From JABJOR01 sp965603075 (lineage in GTDB: Bacteria > Pseudomonadota > Alphaproteobacteria > Rhodospirillales > Casp-alpha2), in NCBI GenBank assembly GCA_965603075.1, contig CBFDBO010000003.1, positions 146,080 to 210,079 on the forward strand: a stretch of 64,000 nucleotides of DNA, given 5' to 3'. The position numbers and the translations under genes were made by a program. Positions within the stretch are counted from its first letter, which is position 1. Every line of letters starts with the position of its first letter. Below the pieces are notes generated by a model. It saw only the letters and a program-made list of their open reading frames with translations, was not told where the DNA came from and did not search any database. Below, one piece after another: positions 26,250 to 35,954 of the stretch.

Positions 26250-27557
26250 TTAATCCTCGAATGGATTGTGAACCAAGATTGTATCATCACGTTCCGGACT
26301 GGTTGATAATAATGCAACCGGAGCACCGATTAATTCCTCAATGCGACGAATATACTTAATGGCTGATGCTGGTAAATCTGCCCATGTGCGTGCGCCATAG
26401 GTGATCTCGCTCCAACCTTCCATGGTTTCGTAAATGGGTTCTACGCGTTCCTGACGCAAGGTAGAAGCCGGAAGGTGATCGAATACTTCACCGTCAATAT
26501 TATACCCTGTGCAGACTTTAAGCTCATCCATGCCATCCAATACGTCTAGCTTTGTAAGGGCTATGCCCGTAATGCCATTGACACGGACGGCCTGACGAAC
26601 CAAAACCGCATCAAACCAACCACAGCGGCGCGCCCGTCCGGTGACCGTGCCGAATTCATGCCCTCGTTCGCCAAGGCCCTGTCCAACATCATCGAATAAT
26701 TCAGTTGGGAAAGGACCGCTGCCGACGCGTGTGGTATAGGCCTTGGTGATACCCAGAACATAATCAATTGCATTGGGGCCTTGCCCTGTACCTGTGGCGG
26801 CCTGAGCGGCCACAACATTAGAGGATGTTACATATGGGTATGTGCCGTGATCGATATCCAACATGGTACCTTGCGCGCCTTCGTACAAAATACGTTTTCC
26901 CGCGCGGCGCGCATCATCCAGTAATTTCCATACAACATCTATGTAGGGGGTAATATGGGGGGTGATTTCTTCTAATTCTTTCAACAGAGCAACTCGATTG
27001 ATCTCTTCTCTACCCATTCCCCGTAACAATGTGTTGTGGTGGGTGAGCAGTGCATCCATCTTGGCGTCCAACAATTCTGGATCAAGCAAATCACCAACGC
27101 GAATAGCGCGGCGGGCAACTTTGTCTTCATAGGCTGGGCCAATACCACGGCCTGTTGTGCCAATTTTACCGATCTTGCCGTTGCTGTCACTGGCGGCTTC
27201 TTCACGAGCTAGATCAAGATTACGGTGAAGGGGTAAAATCAAGACAGCATTTTCTGCAATGCGGAAATTCTCTGGTGTAATAGTGACCCCCTGATCACGC
27301 AAAGTTTTAATCTCAGTCAGCAACCACCACGGATCGACCACAACACCGTTACCAATAACTGAGAGTTTCCCAGGACGAACTATGCCAGAGGGCAATAGGC
27401 TTAATTTATAGACGGTGCCATTAATAACCAGCGTATGTCCGGCGTTATGTCCCCCTTGAAATCGAGCAACAACATCTGCGCGCTCAGATAACAAATCTAC
27501 AATCTTTCCTTTGCCTTCGTCGCCCCATTGTGAGCCGACTACAACTACATTCGCCAT
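26250..27557 (-). CDS. purA: Adenylosuccinate synthetase
   Basis: PurA joins IMP and aspartate using GTP, the first committed step to AMP. The product has 435 residues with the N-terminal GSQWGDEGKGKIVDLL loop holding the catalytic Asp and the GHNAGHT His, then the GTTGRGIGPAYEDK and TTRVGSGPFPTEL regions. It starts 6 bases after hisZ on the same strand, a pairing known in many alphaproteobacteria. Confidence 0.97.
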   Translation of the reverse strand: MANVVVVGSQWGDEGKGKIVDLLSERADVVARFQGGHNAGHTLVINGTVYKLSLLPSGIVRPGKLSVIGNGVVVDPWWLLTEIKTLRDQGVTITPENFRIAENAVLILPLHRNLDLAREEAASDSNGKIGKIGTTGRGIGPAYEDKVARRAIRVGDLLDPELLDAKMDALLTHHNTLLRGMGREEINRVALLKELEEITPHITPYIDVVWKLLDDARRAGKRILYEGAQGTMLDIDHGTYPYVTSSNVVAAQAATGTGQGPNAIDYVLGITKAYTTRVGSGPFPTELFDDVGQGLGERGHEFGTVTGRARRCGWFDAVLVRQAVRVNGITGIALTKLDVLDGMDELKVCTGYNIDGEVFDHLPASTLRQERVEPIYETMEGWSEITYGARTWADLPASAIKYIRRIEELIGAPVALLSTSPERDDTILVHNPFED

Positions 27558-27563
27558 CGTGTT

Positions 27564-28748
27564 TTAGTCCTTCTGTTTTTCGCTTAAGGCAATAATATCG
27601 CCATTTTCTATTATGTGAGTACAGGCCATACGTTTGGCCTCAGCTTGCAGATTACTCTGATCATCCAAGCCCTGTAGCGTTACCCAACCTTCAGAGCGCA
27701 GATTGGTTGCGATTATTGAGGGGGTGTCTTTTGGAATATAAATTTTGTTGCTCGTGCTGGGTTCTGCAATGGCCCGTAAGACGGTATCCATGAAAAGCGT
27801 CAGCCCAGTGGAGGGTTCGCCTTCGTCGGTTATATAGCGTCCACCCGTTCCCAATTCGCCACGACCGCCACGGGTAAAGAACGTAAAGGTCGTTCCTGTA
27901 TGATATTCCCATCCTCTGTTTTCGATCAAATCGATGGTCAATGGTAAATCAGGTGCTTCGGTACGAATAGCCTCAACAATAGCCTTGAGGGCGCTGCATT
28001 CTGATCGTGCAGCATCGCCCAAAGAAAGTGTATTAAGGGCTTCTAATGTATTCTCTGCTGGACCTGTTGCGGCAAGTAATTTGGAAAACAGTTCGGCACT
28101 ATCGCTGCCAATGATATCAGCCATCCGCTTGATATCCCCGGCGTCCTTACGATCAAGGACATTGCGTAATTGTTGAATATTTTCGTCTGACATTTCCATG
28201 TCACGGCAAAGCGCTGGGACCAGTGTGGGCAAACACAAATCAACTGACATATTCTTTAATCCCAAGCGACTTAAAACCGATGAAGCCATCAAGATGATTT
28301 CTGCGTCCGCCAAAGGAGTATCAGCACCAATTAATTCCGCACCAACCTGCCCAAATTGTCGGTCAGCGCGCAATTGTGTGCCTTTAACCCGCAGGATTTG
28401 CCCGCTGTAGCTTAAGCGTAGGGGGCGAGGCGCATTACGCAGGCGGGTGGTCGCAATACGGGCTACTTGGGGCGTCATATCAGCCCGTAAACCCATCATG
28501 CGTTGAGATATGGGATCCATCAATCGGAAAGTTTGTTCCGTCATGGCCGTTCCCGGCCCCCCTAGAAGGTTTTGCTCAAATTCTAAAAGCGGCGGTTTAA
28601 CGCGCTCATAACCATAGGACCCAAAGGTACCAACAACCTGTTCTGCTATATTTGCTTCAAAGGCAGCAAAGGGGGGTAACACATCACTCATGCCAGCAGG
28701 CAGCAGTGCTTTGTCAGCTTTTTGGGTGTTATCGTTGGATGGTTCCAT
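27564..28748 (-). CDS. hisZ: ATP phosphoribosyltransferase regulatory subunit
   Basis: HisZ is a catalytically inactive histidyl-tRNA-synthetase-like protein that assembles with short-form HisG and gives it histidine feedback. It has 394 residues with class II motif-like stretches (YERVKPPLLEFEQ, RLMDPISQRMMGLRADMTPQ and GRGELGTGGRY). No HisG or other his genes are adjacent. hisZ and purA form a two-gene unit, linking histidine and purine metabolism. Confidence 0.93.
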   Translation of the reverse strand: MEPSNDNTQKADKALLPAGMSDVLPPFAAFEANIAEQVVGTFGSYGYERVKPPLLEFEQNLLGGPGTAMTEQTFRLMDPISQRMMGLRADMTPQVARIATTRLRNAPRPLRLSYSGQILRVKGTQLRADRQFGQVGAELIGADTPLADAEIILMASSVLSRLGLKNMSVDLCLPTLVPALCRDMEMSDENIQQLRNVLDRKDAGDIKRMADIIGSDSAELFSKLLAATGPAENTLEALNTLSLGDAARSECSALKAIVEAIRTEAPDLPLTIDLIENRGWEYHTGTTFTFFTRGGRGELGTGGRYITDEGEPSTGLTLFMDTVLRAIAEPSTSNKIYIPKDTPSIIATNLRSEGWVTLQGLDDQSNLQAEAKRMACTHIIENGDIIALSEKQKD

Positions 28749-28889
28749 CGTTCAGTACTTGCCGGATTTCTATGTCATTAATATTTCTGTGCCACAGTCC
28801 GGAAGAATTGTCCGTGTGGCACATAGTCCTAACCGTTTTAGCCCTAAACAGCAAGACCTAGGAGACATGTTCTGACTTGAATTTTATGA

Positions 28890-30122
28890 TTAATTTACGT
28901 CAATAGGTGATGAACCAATAAGATATTTGATAACGATGGGTCCAAGTAAAGTCAGACTGGCAATAGAACCAAATGCCCACGCCCACGCTAGCGGGTTTTT
29001 CTCTCCACCAGATTGATCAAGAACGAGACCAAAAATAATGGGTCCCACAGCCGCTCCAAGAAACCCGATAACTGAATAAAAGGATATTGTAATCCCTTTG
29101 TATTTGGGTTCGGCAACGTAAATGAGGCCGGAGCTGATCGCGGATGAATCACTGGCGATTGTCATACTGAAGATAAAAGCGACACAGATAACGATAAGAA
29201 AGGGTGCCGTACTTATGGCCCCAAACAAGATGCCCGTTATTGCTGATATAATCATAAAGACCGTTATGATGAATTGTCGCCCTTTGCGTTGGGCTACTTC
29301 ATTAATAAATACACTGGCAGGCAGGGCCGCAATAGAAATAAAGGCTGCTATTGTACCCAACGACCAATCTATGCCGACGGCTTCGGGCGATTGGAGCGTT
29401 TTGTTGAATATAAAAAAGGGGATGAGCCACGATGAAAAAGCGACGAGCTCCATATTATGCAAACCATAGATAATTGAGAACCCGATAACCCGTCGGTTTT
29501 TTAAAACGGGATTAAAATCAAAAACATGGTTCTTCTTTTTTACTTTGGGTGGTGGAGAAGAGGGGATTGCGACCAAAGATATTATTGCCGCTATTAACGG
29601 TCCGATTGCAGCAATGACAAATGTCCATTGCCATCCGATCATCGGTTCTAGTTTAAGGGTTAAAAAATAAGATAACCCAGCAGCAAGATAAAAGGTTGCC
29701 GTATAAAAGGATGTTCCCCGACTACGATATTTTTCCGGTAAATGATCCGTTAGTATCTTAAGGCCGGGCATGTAGGTGCCACCCAAAGCCAATCCTTGTA
29801 AAAACCGCCAAAATGCTGCGGTGTAGAAATCTTGGGCTGTAAAGGCAAACAAAATTCCAGCGAAGAATCCAATAAGCAAGCTGATGATAAAAATTGGCTT
29901 GGCATTTAGCTTGTCGGTAATAGCACTTAAAAAAGCAACGCCGATCAATTCACCAGCAAAGAATAATCCGCTAATGGTCCCCGCTTCGGCGTTGCTAATG
30001 TGCCAACTGTCTTGAAAGACGTGTATCATTGATGGAAATGTTGACAATGACAGCATACTTAAGATTTCTATGAAGCAGGCTGTTACGATCAATGCCAAGG
30101 GGGTTCGCAATCTATTATTCAT
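28890..30122 (-). CDS. Major facilitator superfamily transporter
   Basis: An inner-membrane carrier of about 410 residues and 12 helices. FFAGELIGVAFLSAITDKLN carries the loop 2-3 motif and RFLQGLALGGTYMPGLKIL resembles the AAHS or sialate-type MFS groups that carry organic acids. The start is taken at ATG 30122; a TTG one codon upstream is also possible, and neither has a clear ribosome site. It is followed by hisZ after 141 bases and preceded by the permease gene stop at 30151. Substrate unknown. Confidence 0.88.
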   Translation of the reverse strand: MNNRLRTPLALIVTACFIEILSMLSLSTFPSMIHVFQDSWHISNAEAGTISGLFFAGELIGVAFLSAITDKLNAKPIFIISLLIGFFAGILFAFTAQDFYTAAFWRFLQGLALGGTYMPGLKILTDHLPEKYRSRGTSFYTATFYLAAGLSYFLTLKLEPMIGWQWTFVIAAIGPLIAAIISLVAIPSSPPPKVKKKNHVFDFNPVLKNRRVIGFSIIYGLHNMELVAFSSWLIPFFIFNKTLQSPEAVGIDWSLGTIAAFISIAALPASVFINEVAQRKGRQFIITVFMIISAITGILFGAISTAPFLIVICVAFIFSMTIASDSSAISSGLIYVAEPKYKGITISFYSVIGFLGAAVGPIIFGLVLDQSGGEKNPLAWAWAFGSIASLTLLGPIVIKYLIGSSPIDVN

Positions 30123-30150
30123 CAATTTAAAGTCTTATAATGACATGATT

Positions 30151-31191
30151 TTAAAGGAAGAATTGATAGATACTCGCCGCCAACATGGCGCCCGTGGCCG
30201 CCAGCAATAAATACCAGCCAAATACGGCGCGACGGACCAGTACAAAGACAGCGATGGCCGCGGGGATTGAAGTGATGCCGCCGCCCAGCAAGAAACCCAG
30301 TGCCGCGCCGGGTGCCATTCCCATATCCATAAGTCGTGCCATTAAGGGAATAGCGGCGTATCCGTTTAAATAGGCAGGGACGCTGGCCAACACCGAAACA
30401 GGGATTGTCCACCAATATCCACCGCCAAGTAGATCGGTAATAAGCGTTGCTGGTACATATATCATCATCTGGCTTTCTATGATAAATGCGATGGTCAACC
30501 ATTTACCCAGAAACAAACTTGTTTCACGTGAAACAATGACAAATGAAGCTCTGCGTTCTGGGGTCTGCCAGAACTTCCAATGAATTTCAGTATCAGTTGG
30601 GCTGTTGCATGAGCTATCGCAACAACTGTTCAGAGCCGCCCCCCGCAAAGGATCGTTAAATAATCCACCTGCCAAAGCAAAGTGCGTGGCAAAGCCAGCC
30701 ATTAAGCCAATGCCGATAGTCGAAACGGTTTTGACCAGTGTGAATGAAAGACCCAATGAAGCCGTACTCAGAATAAACATCTCCGGATCCATTAATGGAG
30801 AGCTAATCCAAAAAGCCATAACGGGAGCAAGGGGAACACCCGCCGCCAGCAACCCAGCAATAACGGGGATAACCCCACACGAGCAAAATGGAGAAAGGGC
30901 GCCAAACAAGGCAGCCATGGTAATCATACGGATTGGATTACCCGTAAAAACACGTGCAATAGCCGCGTCTGCATTGGTGGCTTTTGCCGCGGCCGCCATT
31001 AATACAGATAATGCTAGGAACGGTGATATGCTAATCAATGACCATCCGGTAAATTCAATGGCGGGGATTAATTGTCCCGGATTGATAAGGGTTATGATCG
31101 CTAATAAAGCTACGATGCCTACTAAAACACGATCAACTTTTTTAAAAAGCGATAAGGAAAGATTTGAAAGGGAAGGGACTTGTGTGTTCAT
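30151..31191 (-). CDS. ArsP-like permease (DUF318 family)
   Basis: A 346-residue inner-membrane permease with about eight helices. The conserved GALSPFCSCGVIPVIAGL motif (Cys103 and Cys105) identifies the DUF318/ArsP_1 family, whose best-studied members export trivalent organoarsenicals; others have been linked to Cu/Zn. A soluble loop holds a further cluster, SCCDSSC (Cys190, 191, 195), that could bind thiophilic ions. The gene overlaps the upstream arsR-type regulator by ATGA, so the two are coupled. The substrate class (arsenical or soft metal) is inference from family and context. Confidence 0.87.
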   Translation of the reverse strand: MNTQVPSLSNLSLSLFKKVDRVLVGIVALLAIITLINPGQLIPAIEFTGWSLISISPFLALSVLMAAAAKATNADAAIARVFTGNPIRMITMAALFGALSPFCSCGVIPVIAGLLAAGVPLAPVMAFWISSPLMDPEMFILSTASLGLSFTLVKTVSTIGIGLMAGFATHFALAGGLFNDPLRGAALNSCCDSSCNSPTDTEIHWKFWQTPERRASFVIVSRETSLFLGKWLTIAFIIESQMMIYVPATLITDLLGGGYWWTIPVSVLASVPAYLNGYAAIPLMARLMDMGMAPGAALGFLLGGGITSIPAAIAVFVLVRRAVFGWYLLLAATGAMLAASIYQFFL

Positions 31192-31529
31192 GCTGTGGTT
31201 TCCTTAGTGGTTTTCTCGGCGTTATCGTTTTGTAATTCAGGTAACCCGACACAACATTCATCTTGTAAGAAATCTATGAGCGTATCCATAATATCATGTC
31301 GTGCCGTACACCAAAGTTGTCTACCTTCACGGCGTTGTTCGATTAACCCTGCACGCGAAAGGTGTGATAAATGGTGGGATAATGTTGATCCGGGAATATT
31401 ATTAAGATGTTGGGCAATGTCGCTGACGATGGCCCCTTTTCTACCAGCGCGGACCAACAGACGGAAGATGGCAAGCCGGGTGGGATTGCCAAGTTCGCTC
31501 AGACATGAGGATGCATATTGTATGTTCAT
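31188..31529 (-). CDS. ArsR-family transcriptional regulator
   Basis: A 113-residue winged-helix metalloregulator. The helix-turn-helix lies at about 36-62 (IAQHLNNIPGSTLSHHLSHL) with the wing at REGRQLW. There is no CxC in the recognition helix as in classical ArsR. Instead Cys92-Cys93 lie at the C-terminus (DECCVGLPEL), as in ArsR proteins that bind As(III) with C-terminal cysteines. It is expected to repress its own operon with the ArsP-like permease, which it overlaps by four bases. Upstream DNA is AT-rich with no clear dyad. Confidence 0.9.
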   Translation of the reverse strand: MNIQYASSCLSELGNPTRLAIFRLLVRAGRKGAIVSDIAQHLNNIPGSTLSHHLSHLSRAGLIEQRREGRQLWCTARHDIMDTLIDFLQDECCVGLPELQNDNAEKTTKETTA

Positions 31530-31627
31530 GACGTGAGTATACAGTAAAAAACACTCAATTACAACTATATTTCTAGAATTATCGAATTATAATTTAATTA
31601 TATTTAGTTAGTCGAAAAAATAATGAA

Positions 31628-32260
31628 TTAAGGTGTTTTAAATGTCGTGTGATTGACTGTTTTGTTGAGGGTTTCGATGATAGCAGGGATCATAGAGGAC
31701 TGAAGTATAACATTCGATGAGTTGCCGATATCTGCACTTGCCCAACCTTCCCACAAGCGTCTGCCATTATCGTTATTTTCAATGACAATGTTGATTTGAT
31801 ATTGGCTTGGCGTAATGATTATCGTGCCGCTATTTTCACCTTGATTTAATATCCCGCCCGTATTGCTGTCGAATAAATTTAGCTTCACATGGGTACTATC
31901 ATCATTGGAACTAGATTGTTGGGTCGATAGCTCAACAACGTGGCTGCGTTCTGTTGATGACCAACCGCCGATTTCTTCGCGGGTTTCAATGGTCATAATC
32001 ATGGCCCCTTGATCGGATACAGAGTAGCCATTGCGTCTTAAAGCCTTGGTGAATTCTTGCACAAGAGCTATGTTTTCATCGGAATTATCGAGCACTTGAA
32101 CGCGCAGTGAAGCCCCTGAAAGGAATGGTTTGTAACTAACAGAATTAACAACCCCCTCATTGGCTGCCAGTGCCGTTGATATGCCCCCAGTCATTGTACC
32201 AGCCAGTGTAATTGCTAAAAAACCTGCAATTATAAAGAGCTTATTGGTCTGCTTCATCAT
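31628..32260 (-). CDS. Secreted protein of unknown function
   Basis: About 210 residues with a signal peptide (KLFIIAGFLAITLAGTMTGG, cleavage near STALAAN). The mature part is polar and rich in Ser, Thr and Asn, with a C-terminal NDNGRRLWEGWASADI that resembles the closing strand of DUF4136-type periplasmic proteins. That similarity is weak. The start is taken at ATG 32260; a TTG 18 bases upstream is in frame. It has its own transcription unit and converges with nothing close. Confidence 0.7.
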   Translation of the reverse strand: MMKQTNKLFIIAGFLAITLAGTMTGGISTALAANEGVVNSVSYKPFLSGASLRVQVLDNSDENIALVQEFTKALRRNGYSVSDQGAMIMTIETREEIGGWSSTERSHVVELSTQQSSSNDDSTHVKLNLFDSNTGGILNQGENSGTIIITPSQYQINIVIENNDNGRRLWEGWASADIGNSSNVILQSSMIPAIIETLNKTVNHTTFKTP

Positions 32261-32515
32261 TATTCCATTCAATTTCAAAAGTACTTATAAAACGACCCTT
32301 GTAGCTCAAGTGGTTCAACAATACATACTATTAGTGTCATATTAACAGCTAAGGGTTAGATGCGTTATCTCCATATCAGATAAGCATTTAGGCCATTAAG
32401 ATCAAGTCTGACTGTACGCATATATAACTGATTAAAATTAATTGTTGATCTCCCCTTTGTAAACGTCATTCTAAATACACATTTTTGAAAATTTTGTAAT
32501 TTCAAAGGCAATCAG

Positions 32516-34090
32516 GTGAACGCAGACAAAACCAGAGGGGCAATAGCGGCAGGAGATCCACAGACTGTTGAGGCTGCGCGCGTGATTATGGAAGCTGGAG
32601 GCAATGCCTTTGACGCATCTTTGGCGGCGATGGCGATGGCGTGCATTGTTGAGCCCGTATTGGCGTCTTTAGGGGGAGGTGGCTTTTTATTGGCACGCTC
32701 TGCAAATTCCCCGAATGATCCGGTGCTCTATGACTTTTTTGCTCAAACACCTCGCGTGCGAAAACCAAAAGAGGAGGTTGAGTTCTATCCGGTACATGCA
32801 GATTTTGGGACCACCACACAAGAGTTTCATATCGGTGCGGGATCAATTGCAACCCCTGGCATGGTGCCGGGTATCGTGGCGATCCATCAGAATTTGGGCC
32901 GGATGCCTCTTAGAGATATCGTGCAACCAGCTATAGCAAGTGCGCGCGAAGGCGTTAGGGTGAATGCCTTTCAGGCTTATTTATTCGATGTGGTTAAAAC
33001 CATTTTTAACCGCCATAAACCTACCCTTGATTGTTATGGTTCGTTCCATGGTGGCCTTGCAAAAACAGGGGATGTCATTAAAAACCCCAATCTGGCCTCA
33101 ACGTTGGATATTTTGTCGCGCGAGGGAGAAGCCCCGTTCAGACAAGGCGATATTGCTAAGGCAATTTGCGACTTGTCTTGTGACCAAGGAGCCCACCTTA
33201 CTTTAGATGATTTATCGAACTACCGGGTCGAGCGTCGTAAACCCTTATCATTTAATCATCAGGGTACTAGAATTTTCACCAATCCCGGTCCCTCAACGGG
33301 CGGTGCCTTAATCGGTTTTGCATTGAAGATGGCGGAGCGGGTTAAATTAAATAAATACACTTACGGCAGTTTGGAATACTACACCGCCCTTGCACGCATT
33401 ATGGAGGTGACGAACGTGCACCGTGCAAACGCTTCTATTCAAATCGATGATCCATCTTTGCTGGATGAGGCGTTATGGTTGCATTATGAGGAAATGATTA
33501 TTGGGACACCTGCTTCTCATCGAGGCACCACTCATATTAGCATTATTGATGATGAAGGAAATTCAGCAGCGGTAACCCTTTCCAATGGTGAAGGGTGTTC
33601 CCATATGGTCCCGGGTGCTGGGTTTATGCTCAATAATATGCTGGGTGAAGAAGATATAAACCCCCACGGACTCCAAAATTGGCCGGAAAATGTTAGGCTC
33701 AGCTCAATGATGGCCCCAACCATTATCAAACATCCAGATGAAACTATAAGTGTTTTAGGGTCTGGGGGTTCTAATCGGATCAGAACAGCGATGCTACAAG
33801 TTATCTTGAATTTAATAGATCAATCCATGGCGGTAGAAGACGCGGTTCGAAAACCACGCATTCATTTTGAGAATAATATCTTAAACGTGGAACCTTTGAA
33901 CGATCCTTTGATCATAGACCATTTAAAATCAAAATTTTCCAGTGTTATACCTTGGGAAGACCCAAATATGTATTTTGGGGGCGTCCATGTCGTATCAAAA
34001 TCAGAAACAAGAATAAAATCTTCCCATTTCCAATCCTCTTTTCAAGCAAAAGGCGATGCACGTCGAAATGGAGCCTCTAGCATATTTTAA
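32516..34090 (+). CDS. Gamma-glutamyltransferase-like hydrolase
   Basis: An Ntn-hydrolase of 524 residues that would cleave gamma-glutamyl bonds after autoprocessing. The conserved TTHISIIDDEGNSAA places the processing nucleophile at Thr338. Earlier marks are GGNAFDASLAAMA and GGGGFLLAR, and later SSMMAPTI and GSGGSNRIRTA. No signal peptide is present, so it is a cytosolic member, which differs from E. coli Ggt. The start is GTG with AAGG eleven bases upstream. Physiological substrate unknown. Confidence 0.9.
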   Translation: MNADKTRGAIAAGDPQTVEAARVIMEAGGNAFDASLAAMAMACIVEPVLASLGGGGFLLARSANSPNDPVLYDFFAQTPRVRKPKEEVEFYPVHADFGTTTQEFHIGAGSIATPGMVPGIVAIHQNLGRMPLRDIVQPAIASAREGVRVNAFQAYLFDVVKTIFNRHKPTLDCYGSFHGGLAKTGDVIKNPNLASTLDILSREGEAPFRQGDIAKAICDLSCDQGAHLTLDDLSNYRVERRKPLSFNHQGTRIFTNPGPSTGGALIGFALKMAERVKLNKYTYGSLEYYTALARIMEVTNVHRANASIQIDDPSLLDEALWLHYEEMIIGTPASHRGTTHISIIDDEGNSAAVTLSNGEGCSHMVPGAGFMLNNMLGEEDINPHGLQNWPENVRLSSMMAPTIIKHPDETISVLGSGGSNRIRTAMLQVILNLIDQSMAVEDAVRKPRIHFENNILNVEPLNDPLIIDHLKSKFSSVIPWEDPNMYFGGVHVVSKSETRIKSSHFQSSFQAKGDARRNGASSIF

Positions 34091-34190
34091 TACGGAGGTA
34101 TGATTCTGATATGGTTATCAGGCTCGCCAAACACAATAAACTTATATAGAATGTTATATTGTAATAATTACTAAATAAAAGAGACATATT

Positions 34191-34889
34191 TTGTCAGAAA
34201 ATCAATCAACATTATTATCCGGTATTAGCTTACTTTCTAATTTAGATGAAAGTGAACTTACGCAACTTGCTAAAAATTGTACTTGGAAACACTTCAGCGC
34301 AAATGAGCAAATAATCGACCGACAAAGCGATACGGGCGATATATATTTCGTTGTTGAAGGAAAGGTACGGATTGCAAATTACTCCCTTTCTGGTCGTGAA
34401 ATTACCTTAGATAACTTAATTCAAGGCAGCCATTTTGGTGAGCTAGCAGCAATCGATGGTCATCCACGGTCTGCATCCGTATTGGCATTGAGCAATTGCC
34501 ATTTGGCTATGTTAGCCCCTCGACACTTTGAAGAGCTGTGTCTCTCTCATCCGGATATCGCCTTTCAGGTGATGCGTTCACTTGCAACCATTGTACGCTC
34601 TGCTACAGAACGGATTATGGATTTGAGTACGCTGGCAGCTAATAATAGGGTGCAATCAGATTTGTTGCGTGAAGCAAGGTTAAATATGGTCGGTGAAAAT
34701 CGTGCAGAGATTTCCCCAATTCCGATTCACAGCGATGTAGCCAGCCGAGTTAGCACAACGCGAGAAACAGTTGCAAGGGTGATGGGTGATTTAACAAAAC
34801 AAGGTATTGTTAAACGTGGCAAAGATGTAATGATTGTTCTTGATGTTGAGACTTTAGAAGAAATGGTAATTGAAGTTAAAGGTGAATAA
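34191..34889 (+). CDS. Crp/Fnr-family transcriptional regulator
   Basis: A 232-residue protein with an N-terminal cyclic-nucleotide-binding barrel. FGELAAIDGHPRSASVLAL matches the phosphate-binding cassette with its Glu and Arg-Ser, so cAMP or cGMP binding is plausible. A helical linker and a winged helix-turn-helix (VASRVSTTRETVARVMGDL) follow. There is no Fnr-type cysteine cluster. The start is TTG at 34191; no ATG lies near, and the ribosome site is weak. Target genes cannot be inferred. Confidence 0.9.
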   Translation: MSENQSTLLSGISLLSNLDESELTQLAKNCTWKHFSANEQIIDRQSDTGDIYFVVEGKVRIANYSLSGREITLDNLIQGSHFGELAAIDGHPRSASVLALSNCHLAMLAPRHFEELCLSHPDIAFQVMRSLATIVRSATERIMDLSTLAANNRVQSDLLREARLNMVGENRAEISPIPIHSDVASRVSTTRETVARVMGDLTKQGIVKRGKDVMIVLDVETLEEMVIEVKGE

Positions 34890-35111
34890 AGCTTCTATTA
34901 GCCAATATTTGCTTACTGGCATGTAATTTATAGCTAATATGTTGAGGTTGTCCCCCGTATTCGCGATATAGTGATTTAAATTATTCTAATAATGTAGCCA
35001 TATAAGTGAAATATATCTGGAACTAGCTTGTAACTGTGATAAATATTGTGGATAAATAATATAATTTTATAACATACTTAGATTAAGTGAAATATTCTTG
35101 GGAATAAAAAC

Positions 35112-35477
35112 ATGAGTAAGACAATCCTGATCGTTGAAGATAACGAGCTAAACATGAAGCTCTTCAATGATTTATTACAGGCGCATGGTTATAACACTGT
35201 ACAGACCATGGATGGTCGTGATGCTATTAAATTAGCACGTGAACACAGCCCTGATCTTATATTAATGGATATTCAATTACCGGAAATCTCTGGTCTAGAA
35301 GTTACCAAGATGATGAAAGCCGATGATGAACTTAAATCTATCCCCGTAATCGCTGTTACAGCGTTTGCCATGAAGGGCGATGAAGAGAAAATCAGAGAAG
35401 GCGGTTGCGAGGGCTATATTGCAAAGCCAATATCGGTCCCAACATTCTTGGAAACCGTTGCAAACTTCCTAAAATAA
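35112..35477 (+). CDS. divK: Single-domain response regulator DivK
   Basis: A 121-residue receiver domain without output domain. The phosphoacceptor is Asp53 in LILMDIQLPE, with Asp10 in VEDNELN and Lys in IAKPIS. In Caulobacter and relatives DivK feeds the DivJ/PleC/DivL phosphorelay that controls CtrA. The spacing and sequence fit DivK rather than a generic CheY. The 222-base AT-rich upstream gap includes TTAA-like half-sites but no perfect TTAA-N7-TTAA CtrA box. A strong terminator follows at 35522. Confidence 0.9.
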   Translation: MSKTILIVEDNELNMKLFNDLLQAHGYNTVQTMDGRDAIKLAREHSPDLILMDIQLPEISGLEVTKMMKADDELKSIPVIAVTAFAMKGDEEKIREGGCEGYIAKPISVPTFLETVANFLK

Positions 35478-35521
35478 ATAACGGTACTGTTTTTAGTTTC
35501 TTTGTTTAAAAATATAATAAT

Positions 35522-35560
35522 AAAAAAACACCATCGCCGGATACGGGATGGTGTTTTTTA
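35522..35560 (+). terminator. Rho-independent terminator after divK
   Basis: AAAAAACACCATC (35523-35535) and GATGGTGTTTTTT (35547-35559) are perfectly complementary 13-base arms around an 11-base loop, ending in six Ts. It terminates divK. The A-run on the other side could let it serve the convergent rpmG too. Confidence 0.9.
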
Positions 35561-35633
35561 TATTATGGCAATCATTGCACTATAAAAGGGAAGCCCAAAT
35601 TAGTGAAAAGATTGAAGTAATGCTTGTTTGGTA

Positions 35634-35801
35634 TTATTTGATCTTGGCTTCTTTAAAAACCACATGCTTGCGCACAACCGGGTCATACTTTTTGAATTCG
35701 AACTTTTCAGTTGAATTACGGGGGTTCTTTTTTGTTACGTAATAGAACCCTGTATCGGCGGTGCTGACCAACTTGATCAAGATTGTGTTGCTTTTGGCCA
35801 T
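35634..35801 (-). CDS. rpmG: 50S ribosomal protein L33
   Basis: A 55-residue protein starting MAKSNTILIKLVS. It carries the L33 pattern TGFYYVTKKNPRN followed by KFEFKKYDPVVRKHVVF. It has no cysteines, so it is the zinc-independent form. The frame is open further upstream to 35891, but similarity begins at the ATG at 35801. A good promoter lies at 35878-35905. Confidence 0.96.
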   Translation of the reverse strand: MAKSNTILIKLVSTADTGFYYVTKKNPRNSTEKFEFKKYDPVVRKHVVFKEAKIK

Positions 35802-35877
35802 CGTATATATGTCCCGTGCTGCGTCAATTATATCAATCGACAATAAAATTAGTGTTGAATTTTCATTCAGGCGGCGA

Positions 35878-35905
35878 ACAATACAGTGCACCAGCCCAGT
35901 GTCAA
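35878..35905 (-). promoter_or_regulatory. Sigma-70-type promoter for rpmG
   Basis: The minus strand reads TTGACA, 16 bases, TATTGT, giving a leader of about 70 bases before the rpmG ATG. A second extended -10 (TGATATAAT) lies closer to the gene near 35827-35835 and may be a tandem promoter. Confidence 0.55.
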
Positions 35906-35954
35906 GTGAAGGTTTTAGGAAACGGCTAAATGAAGGTTAAAGGTAATGGTTTTA

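Noticed and set aside
32300..32330. A GTAGCTCAAGTGGTTCAA stretch resembling a tRNA D-arm
   Set aside because: No acceptor, anticodon or T arm can be drawn around it.
34950..35100. CtrA box upstream of divK
   Set aside because: Only imperfect half-sites are present (TTAA-N7-TAAT); the full TTAA-N7-TTAA is absent.
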